A stretch of DNA of 64,000 nucleotides from Akkermansiaceae bacterium (GTDB taxonomy: Bacteria > Verrucomicrobiota > Verrucomicrobiia > Verrucomicrobiales > Akkermansiaceae), in the NCBI GenBank assembly GCA_019634595.1, contig JAHCBC010000001.1, positions 744,001 to 808,000 on the forward strand, given 5' to 3'. Positions 47,901 through 55,789 of this stretch are shown one piece after another (positions within the stretch are counted from its first letter, which is position 1; every line of letters begins with the position of its first letter). A program made the position numbers and the translations under genes. The notes beneath the pieces are model-generated. The model saw only the letters and a list, made by a program, of their open reading frames with translations, searched no databases and was not told the DNA's origin.

Positions 47901-47961
47901 TCATCCTCCTTTCGGCTGGTCTTGATATATCCGGCTTTCATCATGCGTTGAAACCAACCGC

Positions 47962-49641
47962 ATGATGAAGCCCCTCGCCTTTGCCGTCCTCTGTCTGCCC
48001 GTTTCCGTCCATGCCGCATCCGTGGGCGCGGAGGTGCCTTTCACCACCCTGGAGGCGGAGAAAGCCAGCACGAAGGCCGCGGTGGTCACCCTGCAGGGAC
48101 TGCCGGGAAAGGTCGTGACGCCGGAGATGGAGGCCTCCGGGCGTGGGTATGTGGAACTGAAGGCAACCGGTGATGCGGTGGTGTTCCCGGTCAAGGCCCG
48201 CGCCAACAGCATCGTCATCCGCCATTGCATTCCGGATGCGCCGGAGGGTGGCGGACTGGAAGCCACGCTGTCCCTGTTCATCAACGGCGCGTTCAGCGAA
48301 TCGCTCACCCTCAGCTCCCGTCACAACTGGCTCTACGGGGAGGAGGGGCAGAACGGCCAGTCGAACACTCCGGGACAGGCTCCCCATGTTTTCTGGGAGG
48401 AGTCGCGGCATATCCTCAAGCAACAGATCAAGCCGGGCGATCGCATCGAGCTGCGCCGTCAGGAAAAGGACGCGGCGGCCTTTTACCGCATCGACCTCAT
48501 TGATCTGGAACTCGCGCCCCCGCCGCTGCCACAGCCCGCCAATTCGCTGTCTGTCGTGGATTTCGGAGCCAATGGAACGGACGGGAAGGACGATACGGAC
48601 GCCATCATCGCCTGCATCCGGGAGGCGAAGGCGCAGAGGAAGGTCGTATGGATCCCGGCGGGCACCTACCACCAGTCGAAGCGCTTCGAGCTGGAAGGCC
48701 CGGTGAAGGTGCACGGCGCGGGGATGTGGCACACTTCCATCCTCGGGACGGTCCTCGGAGAGGATTTCGCCAGCAACATGGGCTTCCGCCTTGCCGGGGA
48801 CGGAGCGGAGGTCGCGGACCTCTATTTGGAATGCATCGCCCAGACCCAGCGGGGGAAGTCGAATGGCAAGGGTTTCACCGGGGCTACGCCCGTTAACTGG
48901 ACCGTGCGGAACGTCTGGATCACCCATACCCAGACCGGCTTCTGGATGAGTGTGGCGTCCAAGGGGAAGGTCCAGGGCTGCCGCGTCCGCTTCACCTATG
49001 CGGATGGCATCAACCTCAACCGCGGAGCCAGCCACAATCTGGTGGAACACTGCCATGTCCGCGGCTGCGGGGATGATGGCATTGCCATCCTTTCTGAGAC
49101 GGAGCGGAAGGATCCGCCCGCGGAGCGGAACATCCTCCGCAACAACACCGTCGAGGCCGTCTGGTGGGGCCACAACCTCGACCTCGCCGGTGGGTCGAAA
49201 CACCTCGTCGAGAACAACCTGCTCGCGGACAATGCGATGATGGGCGTCTTCACCATCAACATGACCAGCGCCTACCCGAACCATCCGCTTTCCGACAGCA
49301 TCGTCCGCGGCAACACGCTGTTGCGCGGTGGCGGGAACTACGTCGGACAGAGGAGGGGAGCCGCGTGGATCTTCGCGGGCAATGACACGGTCAAAGGCGT
49401 CGTCTTCGAGAACAACCGGATCCTTTCCCCGATGTACAGCGGCATCCAGATCACCGGCGGGGCGGAACAGCAGATCCTCTTCCGCGGAAACACCATCGAC
49501 TCCCCGGGAGGCTCCGCCGTCCACATCACGGATCAGGCGAAAGGCACCGGCATCTTCGAGGGCAACACCATCTCCGGACTCCCGGAGGGCAAGGAAGCGT
49601 TCAACAACACCTCGAAGGGATACACCGTCACCAACCGCTAG
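47962..49641 (+). CDS. Secreted right-handed beta-helix protein (pectate-lyase-like)
   Basis: 559 aa with a signal peptide (MMKPLAFAVLCLPVSVHAAS). Residues about 190-540 are a right-handed beta-helix: SLSVVDFGANGTDGKDDTDA, the standard opening of pectate-lyase superfamily 3 / glycosyl hydrolase 28-type chains, then repeated Asn-rich strands (NLVEHCHVRGCGDDGIAILS; NRILSPMYSGIQITG). Residues 30-170 form an extra N-terminal beta domain. Probably binds or degrades a plant or algal polysaccharide; catalytic residues cannot be assigned by eye. A tRNA-Leu follows at 74 bases. Confidence 0.8.
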   Translation: MMKPLAFAVLCLPVSVHAASVGAEVPFTTLEAEKASTKAAVVTLQGLPGKVVTPEMEASGRGYVELKATGDAVVFPVKARANSIVIRHCIPDAPEGGGLEATLSLFINGAFSESLTLSSRHNWLYGEEGQNGQSNTPGQAPHVFWEESRHILKQQIKPGDRIELRRQEKDAAAFYRIDLIDLELAPPPLPQPANSLSVVDFGANGTDGKDDTDAIIACIREAKAQRKVVWIPAGTYHQSKRFELEGPVKVHGAGMWHTSILGTVLGEDFASNMGFRLAGDGAEVADLYLECIAQTQRGKSNGKGFTGATPVNWTVRNVWITHTQTGFWMSVASKGKVQGCRVRFTYADGINLNRGASHNLVEHCHVRGCGDDGIAILSETERKDPPAERNILRNNTVEAVWWGHNLDLAGGSKHLVENNLLADNAMMGVFTINMTSAYPNHPLSDSIVRGNTLLRGGGNYVGQRRGAAWIFAGNDTVKGVVFENNRILSPMYSGIQITGGAEQQILFRGNTIDSPGGSAVHITDQAKGTGIFEGNTISGLPEGKEAFNNTSKGYTVTNR

Positions 49642-49715
49642 CCGCGCGGCGCGGGCGGTTCCAGAATCCTCTTGCACGCACGCACCGGGATTGCCACATT
49701 CCGCCCGCACCAGAT

Positions 49716-49795
49716 GGCGGTCTGGCGGAATCGGTAGACGCGCTCGACTCAAAATCGAGTTCCAACGAGTGTGGGTTCGAGTCCCACGGCCGCTA
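49716..49795 (+). tRNA. tRNA-Leu (CAA anticodon)
   Basis: Acceptor GGCGGTC pairs with GGCCGCT with G-U pairs at positions 1 and 6; D arm GCGGAATCGGTAGACGC; anticodon stem CTCGA/TCGAG around the loop CTCAAAA, anticodon CAA (reads UUG); variable arm TTCCAACGAGT; T arm GTGGG/CCCAC around TTCGAGT; discriminator A. CCA is not encoded. Leu identity is supported by the anticodon, a D arm ending GACGC and the extended variable arm, although that arm is short for Leu. Confidence 0.93.
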
Positions 49796-49871
49796 CTTTC
49801 TCTCTTCTTCGAATTGCCGATTTCACGGTAATTTCACACGCGGCGGTTCGGTGCCGGAGTAACATCCCGCC

Positions 49872-50720
49872 ATGAACCGCAAACCGCGCCGCCTGCTGAC
49901 CCGCCGGAATTTTCTGATGTTGGGAGGTCTCGGTGTCCTGGGGACCGCTGGTGGCATCGGGGCGGCCACGATCGAGGCGAAGTGGCTTAACACCACGTTC
50001 AAGAAGATCTCCGGACTGGGCTTGGTCCGCCCGCTGCGTGTGCTGCATCTTTCCGACTTCCACGCTTCCTGGTGTGTTTCATGGGAACACATCCATGAGG
50101 CGGTGAGGACCGGCATGGCGCAGAAGCCGGACCTGGTGGTGCTGACCGGAGACTACATCAGTTCCCGGAGGGATGACATTTCCGGCTATGCGGATGCGCT
50201 CTCTCCGCTGCGGGATTTTCCGCACTGCTACGCCAGTTTCGGCAACCATGACGGCAAGTATCTCCCGCCGGACAGCCGCGCCCGGCAGATCGAGGCGGAG
50301 ATGGGGAAAGCCGGAGTCCGCTTTCTGGTCAACCGGCGCGTGGATGAGGAAGTGGGCGGGCAGATGCTGCGGATCGCCGGTCTCGGTGACATCTGGCGGC
50401 ATGAGGCGAAGCCGTGGGAGTGCCTGATCCCCGCAGGGTCCGACGGTCCGCCGACCCTGCTGCTTTCGCACAATCCGGACAGCAAGGTGGACGCGGAGGA
50501 CTACGCCTGGGATGTCATGTTCTCCGGCCACACCCATGGCGGGCAGGTCAAGGTGCCCATCATCGACTGGGCACCGCTGCTTCCCGTCGAGGACCGCTCC
50601 ATGGTGGAGGGGATCTACGACTGGAAAGGACGGAAGATCCACATCACGCGGGGCGTCGGTTGCCTGCATGGCATCCGCCTGTTCTGTCCCCCGGAGATCA
50701 GCATTGTGGATCTCACCTGA
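49872..50720 (+). CDS. Tat-exported calcineurin-like metallophosphoesterase, possibly LpxG-like
   Basis: 282 aa. The N-terminus carries a twin-arginine motif (LTRRNFLMLGG) and a hydrophobic stretch, so it is exported or membrane-anchored. Metal ligands: SDFH (Asp62, His64), TGDY (Asp94), GNHD (124-127), LSHNPD and GHTHGG (219-224). The chlamydial enzyme LpxG is a calcineurin-like, membrane-associated UDP-2,3-diacylglucosamine hydrolase; the present gene ends 55 bases before lpxI, which does the same step. LpxG-like function is a hypothesis; a general phosphodiesterase is equally possible. Confidence 0.85.
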   Translation: MNRKPRRLLTRRNFLMLGGLGVLGTAGGIGAATIEAKWLNTTFKKISGLGLVRPLRVLHLSDFHASWCVSWEHIHEAVRTGMAQKPDLVVLTGDYISSRRDDISGYADALSPLRDFPHCYASFGNHDGKYLPPDSRARQIEAEMGKAGVRFLVNRRVDEEVGGQMLRIAGLGDIWRHEAKPWECLIPAGSDGPPTLLLSHNPDSKVDAEDYAWDVMFSGHTHGGQVKVPIIDWAPLLPVEDRSMVEGIYDWKGRKIHITRGVGCLHGIRLFCPPEISIVDLT

Positions 50721-50775
50721 TGTCGGGATGGTTGACGCGGCCGGATTCACCCGGAACACTGCCTTGGTAACACGC

Positions 50776-51591
50776 ATGGCAGCCACCCGCACGATCGGTA
50801 TCATCGCAGGAAACGGAGTCTATCCGGAGACGTTTGTCGCCGCCGCGCGCAGGCATTCCCCGGGCACGCGTCTGGTCGTCACCGCCTTTGAGAACGAAAC
50901 CAAGCCCGAGCTGGCGGACAAGGTGGACGCCATCGGCTGGTTCCGCGTCGGCCAGCTCTCGAAGCTCATCAAATTTTTCAAAAAGGAAGGTGCCACGGAA
51001 GCCGTGATGGTTGGCCAGATTTCCCCGAAGAACCTCTTCGACCTCCGTCCGGACCTCCGCATCCTGATGATGCTGGCGCGTGTGAAGGAGCGGAATGCGG
51101 AGACGCTTTTCGGCGCCATCGGCGAGGAAATGGCCAAGGACGGCATCACCCTGCTGCCCGCCACCACCTTTCTGGAGGACCATCTTCCCGGCGCTGGCCA
51201 TGTCTGCGGCCCCGCTTTCAAGAAACGTCAGCTCGCGGACGCCGCCTTCGGTTTCAGGATCGCCAAGGAAACCAGCCGCCTCGACATCGGCCAGACCGTC
51301 GTCGTCCGGAATGGCACCGTGCTGGCGGTGGAAGCCTTCGAAGGCACCAACGAATGCATCGTCCGCGGAGGTGCGCTTGGTCGGGGCAAGGACGTGATGC
51401 TGGTCAAAGTCTCAAAACCGAACCAGGACATGCGCTTCGACGTGCCGGTCATCGGCCCGCACACCATCGAAAATTGTGCGAAAGCAGGCGTCGCCGGCAT
51501 CGCCATCGAGGCCGGGATGACCCTGCTGCTGGAGAAGGAGAAAGTCGCGGAGCTCTGTGCGAGGCACGGCGTGGGTGTGCATGCGGTGTAG
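50776..51591 (+). CDS. lpxI: LpxI-type UDP-2,3-diacylglucosamine pyrophosphatase
   Basis: 271 aa from the ATG at 50776, which starts with the family's MAATRTIGIIAGNGVYPETF. Family strings include FRVGQLSKLIKFFKKEGATE, MVGQISPKNLF, GRGKDVMLVKVSKPNQDMRF and GPHTIENCAKAGVAGIAIEA. LpxI hydrolyses UDP-2,3-diacylglucosamine to lipid X and UMP in lipid A synthesis in the cytoplasm and is found in bacteria lacking LpxH. It supports an outer-membrane-bearing host. It is read away from the metallophosphoesterase, in the same direction. Confidence 0.93.
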   Translation: MAATRTIGIIAGNGVYPETFVAAARRHSPGTRLVVTAFENETKPELADKVDAIGWFRVGQLSKLIKFFKKEGATEAVMVGQISPKNLFDLRPDLRILMMLARVKERNAETLFGAIGEEMAKDGITLLPATTFLEDHLPGAGHVCGPAFKKRQLADAAFGFRIAKETSRLDIGQTVVVRNGTVLAVEAFEGTNECIVRGGALGRGKDVMLVKVSKPNQDMRFDVPVIGPHTIENCAKAGVAGIAIEAGMTLLLEKEKVAELCARHGVGVHAV

Positions 51592-51625
51592 CCACCCGTG
51601 ATATGTAGCGGGGTTGCTTTTCCGC

Positions 51626-54600
51626 CTATTGTTCCTCTGCTGCTTCCGGAAAGCGGCGGAGGGTTTCCTTCCGTATTTCTTCCAATGGGCGGATTTCGAC
51701 CTCAGGCCAGCCTTGGGCTGTGATGGTTTCGGCTTTGGTCCAGTAGGTGGGCTTCTCTGCGGAATTGCCGGTTTTGATCAGATCCCAGTAGTAGGCGGTT
51801 GCCTCATCGCGACGGTCGGTAAGCCAGGCTGCTATCGCGAGCCCAGCAAGGAGGTCTTGGCCTGATTGGGAGCTCGCTGGAAGAAGGGAACGGGACTTTT
51901 CGAATGCCGCGGTGGCTCCCGCAGCATCGCCAAGGTTGAGGAGAGCCCAGCCATGAGTGCGTGGGATACTTTCATCTTCAAGGGCCGTCCCTGCGACCAG
52001 GGAGAACCACTGCTGAACCAGATCCGTGCGGTTCATTTTCGATGCGAAGTATCCTCCGTCCGTGAAATCCCTTGTCTCCGCCTCTTCCAGGGCGAGAAGT
52101 TCATGGTAGGTAGCGATGACAGCCTCGCTGTTGTTGAGTTCGCCTAAGGCCCATACTTTCAGTCGAAGAGCGGCGGCAGACTTCGGCGAGAACTTGAGAA
52201 GCCGCTCGGCGACCCGTAGAGTGGCCCCGGGTGCAGCTTCGAGTGTGTCCAGATATCCCACTACTTTTTCCAGCAGTTCCACATCCTCCGGCAGGCGTTT
52301 TTCTCCATAGTTGATGAGAAATTCCTTCCGCATGGTATTCGTTTCCAAGGAAGCCCTGGCAAATGGGAGCAAAGGATGGTTGGGGACAAAGTTTCCTGCT
52401 TCCCGGATGATATGGACTCGCTGTTCAGAGCTCGGGTGTCTAAAGCACCAGTTGATCTCACGTTCGACATGCTCGTAGGCCGTGACTGTGCTGGATGGCG
52501 TAATGGTGCGTGAGGATGGAGAGGAGAATAGCCAGCGGATAAGGGCCGCGTGCCGATCATTGGATTGACCGGCCTCCTCCTTGGTGCGCGTCAGGAGATC
52601 CAGTAAGGTGGAAATGGGGATCTCCTTAGTTTCTCCGGACGCTGATATGGTCATTCCTGAAGTCAGGGATATTAAGGTGTGCAGCGTATCCGTATCGATT
52701 TTTTCCGTTTCTTCAACATTCCAGATGCGAGCGGTGTTATCCTTGCTAGCGGTGACGACGCGCGATCCATCAGGACTGAAGGAGGCGCTGGTGACGGAAT
52801 CTTCGTGCCTTAGAGGTTCGCTAATGGGTTTGCTTGAAGCGGTATCCCAGATACGGGTAATTCCGTTGAGGCTGGCGGTGACGACGCGCGATCCATCGGG
52901 ACTGAAAGAAGCGCTAGTGATAGAAGATCCGTGCTTTAGAGGTTCCCCGATGGGTTTTCCTGAAGCTGCATCCCAGATGCGGGCAGTTCGGTCGAGGCTG
53001 GCGGTGATGACGCGCGATCCATCGGGACTGAAAGAAGCGCTGTTGACGGAATATTCGTGCTTTAGCGGTTCACCGATGGGTTTGCCTGAAGCCACATTCC
53101 AGATGTGCGCAGTTCCGTCGGGGCTGGCGGTGACGACTCGCGATCCATCGGGGCTGAAGTAGGCGCTGGTGACGGAATCTTTGTGCCTTAGAGGTTCACC
53201 AATGGGTTTGCCTGAAGCAGCATCCCAGATTTGCGCAGTCCCGTCGGGGCTGGCGGTGACGACTCGCGATCCATCGGGGCTGAAGTAGGCGCTGGTGACG
53301 GAATCTTTGTGCCTTAGAGGTTCACCAATGGGTTTGCCTGAAGCGGCATCCCAGATGCGCGCAGTTCGGTCGAGGCTGGCGGTCACGACTCGCGACCCAT
53401 CGGGACTGAAAGAAGCGCTGTTGACGGAATCCTCGTGACTTAGAGGTTCGCTAATGGGTTTGCCTGAAGCGGTATCCCAGATGCGCGCGGTTTTGTCGAG
53501 GCTGGCGGTGACGACGCGCGATCCATCTGGATTGAAAGAAGCGCTGTTGACGGAATATTCGTGCCATATAGGTTCGCTAATGGTTTCACCTGAGGCTGCG
53601 TCCAGGATGAGGACATCTTGATCGAGGCTGGCGGTGACGACGTGCGATCCATCGGGATTGAAAGAAGCGCCGGTGACGGGATATTCGTGCCTTAGAAGTT
53701 CGCTAATGGGTTTGCCTGAAGCGGCATCCCAAATGCGCGCGGTATTACCGTTATGGTCGGTGAGGAGGATGCGAGATCCATCGGGACTGAAGGAGGCGCT
53801 GGAGACGGAGTATTCGTGGTTTAGCGACCCACCGATGGGTTGGCCTGAAGTGGGGTCCCATATGCGAGCGGTTTTGTCGAAGCTGGCGGTGACGACGCGC
53901 GATCCATCCGGACTGAAAGAAGCGCTGGTGACGAAATCTTCGTGCTTTAGAGGTTCGCTAATGGGTTTGCCTGAAGCTGCATCCCAGATGCGCGCGGATT
54001 TGTCCAAGCTGGCGGTGACGATACGCGATCCATCCGGACTGAAGGAGGCGCTGGCGACCATAGATTCGTGCCTAAGAGGTTCACCGATGGGTTTGCCTGA
54101 AGCGGCATCCCAGATGCGCGCAGTTCCGTCGATGCTGGCGGTGACGACACGAGCTCCATCGGGACTGAAGGATACCATGGCGACCCGACCTGCGTGCTTA
54201 AGAGGAGGGACTGTCGGTATGGGATGGAGGGTGACAAGATGGACCAAGCGGTTCACTGAATCCAGGCGGATAAGGGGGGCATCCGGGGTATACCTTAAAG
54301 CCTCAGCTAGATAAGCCATGCCGGCCCGCGGCTCTCCCTTGTCGAATGCCTGTTGCGCGCGACCGTGTGCCTTGAGAGCTGCTTCCACGTTCTTGGCGAC
54401 CGCTTCTTTTTTTGCTGTCTCTTCCGCTCGGGCTGAGTTTGTGGCTCTTCGTTCCGCTGCTTCCGCCTGGTGGGTTTTGATAACGCTGAAAACAGCACCA
54501 GCGACGGCGGCCAAGGCTAGGACAAGCATGACGCCGGCAAGTTTCCTGGCCCGTGCGGCACGTTTGCGTTCCTCGCGCCGGATGTGATCGGCCAGGGATT

Positions 54601-55156
54601 CCCGTTTCACTCCCAGCATGTAGGAAATGATGCCGATGAAGCCTCGCTCCCAAGAGTCTGCTGCTGAGGAATCGTCTTCCTGAACCATCTGGGGCAGGTT
54701 CCTTCCGGTGATATGCTCGCCGAGCTCTTTCAGGGCGGGGCAGAGACAGTTCTCTTCGTTGTCCTCGGTGATCCGTCCAGAAAGAATAACCGGGATCACG
54801 AAGGCTGGACCTTGGTGGGTTTCCAGAAAATGCCGCACTTCCTTGTCCACAGGACCGGACTGCGCGGAATGGGGAGAGCAGAGGACGATCAGATAGCGGC
54901 TGCCGCTGATGGCGGAACGGATGTTGTCCCAGTAGTGGGCGCTATCGATCTCCAGATGGGTTTTGTCCCGGTAGATGGGGCGGAGATATCGTGATCGCTT
55001 GGTGGTGACCCCATTTTTCACCAATTTGACCGGGACAGGGAACCATTCGAGCCGTTTCTGGAGCCATGCGGCAGCTTTCGCGTCCTTCCGGGAATAGCTG
55101 ATGAATGCGTAATAGGGGAAATCCACGGCGGCGGGGGAGGTGGGAGCTACAGCCAT
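51626..55156 (-). CDS. TIR-transmembrane-WD40 repeat protein
   Basis: 1,176 aa from the ATG at 55156. Residues 14-150 form a TIR domain (FPYYAFISYSRKDAKAAAWL; SRYLIVLCSPHSAQS). A charged linker precedes a membrane span at about 204-225 (KLAGVMLVLALAAVAGAVFS). Twelve WD40 units of 42 residues follow (about 318-820), each near 'SPDGSRVVTASLDxTARIWD'. The C-terminus (about 850-1176) has helical TPR-like repeats (RVAERLLKFSPKSAAALRLK, AAGATAAFEKSRSLLP). No NB-ARC/STAND ATPase is present, so it may be an enzyme-sensor fused to a scaffold; TIR domains often cleave NAD+. Repeats are nearly identical at DNA level. It lies just before a GNAT gene, on the same strand. Confidence 0.85.
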   Translation of the reverse strand: MAVAPTSPAAVDFPYYAFISYSRKDAKAAAWLQKRLEWFPVPVKLVKNGVTTKRSRYLRPIYRDKTHLEIDSAHYWDNIRSAISGSRYLIVLCSPHSAQSGPVDKEVRHFLETHQGPAFVIPVILSGRITEDNEENCLCPALKELGEHITGRNLPQMVQEDDSSAADSWERGFIGIISYMLGVKRESLADHIRREERKRAARARKLAGVMLVLALAAVAGAVFSVIKTHQAEAAERRATNSARAEETAKKEAVAKNVEAALKAHGRAQQAFDKGEPRAGMAYLAEALRYTPDAPLIRLDSVNRLVHLVTLHPIPTVPPLKHAGRVAMVSFSPDGARVVTASIDGTARIWDAASGKPIGEPLRHESMVASASFSPDGSRIVTASLDKSARIWDAASGKPISEPLKHEDFVTSASFSPDGSRVVTASFDKTARIWDPTSGQPIGGSLNHEYSVSSASFSPDGSRILLTDHNGNTARIWDAASGKPISELLRHEYPVTGASFNPDGSHVVTASLDQDVLILDAASGETISEPIWHEYSVNSASFNPDGSRVVTASLDKTARIWDTASGKPISEPLSHEDSVNSASFSPDGSRVVTASLDRTARIWDAASGKPIGEPLRHKDSVTSAYFSPDGSRVVTASPDGTAQIWDAASGKPIGEPLRHKDSVTSAYFSPDGSRVVTASPDGTAHIWNVASGKPIGEPLKHEYSVNSASFSPDGSRVITASLDRTARIWDAASGKPIGEPLKHGSSITSASFSPDGSRVVTASLNGITRIWDTASSKPISEPLRHEDSVTSASFSPDGSRVVTASKDNTARIWNVEETEKIDTDTLHTLISLTSGMTISASGETKEIPISTLLDLLTRTKEEAGQSNDRHAALIRWLFSSPSSRTITPSSTVTAYEHVEREINWCFRHPSSEQRVHIIREAGNFVPNHPLLPFARASLETNTMRKEFLINYGEKRLPEDVELLEKVVGYLDTLEAAPGATLRVAERLLKFSPKSAAALRLKVWALGELNNSEAVIATYHELLALEEAETRDFTDGGYFASKMNRTDLVQQWFSLVAGTALEDESIPRTHGWALLNLGDAAGATAAFEKSRSLLPASSQSGQDLLAGLAIAAWLTDRRDEATAYYWDLIKTGNSAEKPTYWTKAETITAQGWPEVEIRPLEEIRKETLRRFPEAAEEQ
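52700..54202 (-). repeat. Twelve WD40 units of about 126 bases, nearly identical
   Basis: Twelve tandem 126-base units encode blades of the TIR-WD40 protein. Units 8 and 9 (about 53066-53317) are almost identical over most of their length and share the string 'TTTGTGCCTTAGAGGTTCAC' in the same frame. Such similarity points to recent duplication or ongoing gene conversion. Twelve units do not match the usual seven per propeller, so the fold may be split or still changing. Confidence 0.85.
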
Positions 55157-55222
55157 GACGAACAGACGATCATGTAGATGATCTGTGATGAATTGGCAGC
55201 CGGAAATGGCCTCCGCCCGCAT

Positions 55223-55693
55223 TCACGGCAATATATCCCCATACACCCCCGGGCTGCTCCCCGGGATCTCGAACGCGCCGACCGCCTTTTCGTAAAACTC
55301 CCTCGGTCCCACGCCGCCGATGACGCCGTAGGCGTAGCCGCTGTCGCGCAGGCCTTCCAGGGCTTTCAGGAGCAGGGCCTTTCCCAATCCCAGACCGCGG
55401 GCGGATTCCGCGACGCCCGTGGGGCCGAAGAAGGCCTTCTGGGTCACGTCATAGCAGGAGAAGCCGAGGATCTCCTTGTCCCGGGTGGCGATGTAGCAGA
55501 CGACGGGCTGGCGGGAGATGGCGACCTCCACCTCGCTGACCCATTTCGCGGAGAAGTGTTCTTTCGCGAAGGCGGCGACGGTGTGTTTCTCAAAGGCGCG
55601 GGCCTTCCGCAGGGTGACGCCTTTTTCCGCGACCGACCGGTAGAGTTCCGTGCCATCCGGGAGGTCGTAGAGCCGCACGAGCATGTCGATCAT
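55223..55693 (-). CDS. GNAT-family acetyltransferase
   Basis: 156 aa (the ATG at 55684 would shorten it by three). Acetyl-CoA binding motif A is visible as GVAESARGLGLGKALLLKAL (about residue 100), with preceding strand IATRDKEILGFSCYD, and a final FYEKAVGAFEIPGS. Substrate unknown. Its stop lies 66 bases before the TIR-WD40 start on the same strand, so co-transcription is possible. Confidence 0.85.
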   Translation of the reverse strand: MIDMLVRLYDLPDGTELYRSVAEKGVTLRKARAFEKHTVAAFAKEHFSAKWVSEVEVAISRQPVVCYIATRDKEILGFSCYDVTQKAFFGPTGVAESARGLGLGKALLLKALEGLRDSGYAYGVIGGVGPREFYEKAVGAFEIPGSSPGVYGDILP

Positions 55694-55715
55694 GCATGGA
55701 AATGAAGCGGATCCT

Positions 55716-55752
55716 CACAGATTTCCGAAGATAAAAAACACGGATTTCTGTG
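55716..55752. promoter_or_regulatory. Interrupted inverted repeat between GNAT and propeller genes
   Basis: CACAGA-TT-TCCG, a 13-base A-rich loop, CGGA-TT-TCTGTG: the two arms match perfectly across two TT/TT mismatches. It is centred in the 96-base gap between divergent starts at 55693 and 55790. Left arm bases 55716-55726 (CACAGATTTCC) are the complement of GGAAATCTGTG before the FG-GAP gene. A candidate operator shared by secreted-protein genes; could also be an RNA hairpin. Confidence 0.45.
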
Positions 55753-55789
55753 CTAGACGGCCAACCGGCGGTTCGTATCGTCGGGCCTC

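Noticed and set aside
44714..48019. Minus-strand 1,101-codon frame opposite the cytochrome-type gene
   Set aside because: Opposite strand of a high-G+C gene; no signal peptide or motifs, composition dominated by Arg, Gly, Val, Leu.
49749..50063. Minus-strand 104-codon frame ending AAVGLEPTLVGTRF
   Set aside because: This is the reverse translation of the tRNA-Leu 3' end, a standard artefact, and overlaps the phosphoesterase gene.
52700..54202. Tandem 126-base repeats as a possible CRISPR-like array or satellite
   Set aside because: Repeats stay in frame and encode WD40 blades, with no spacers.
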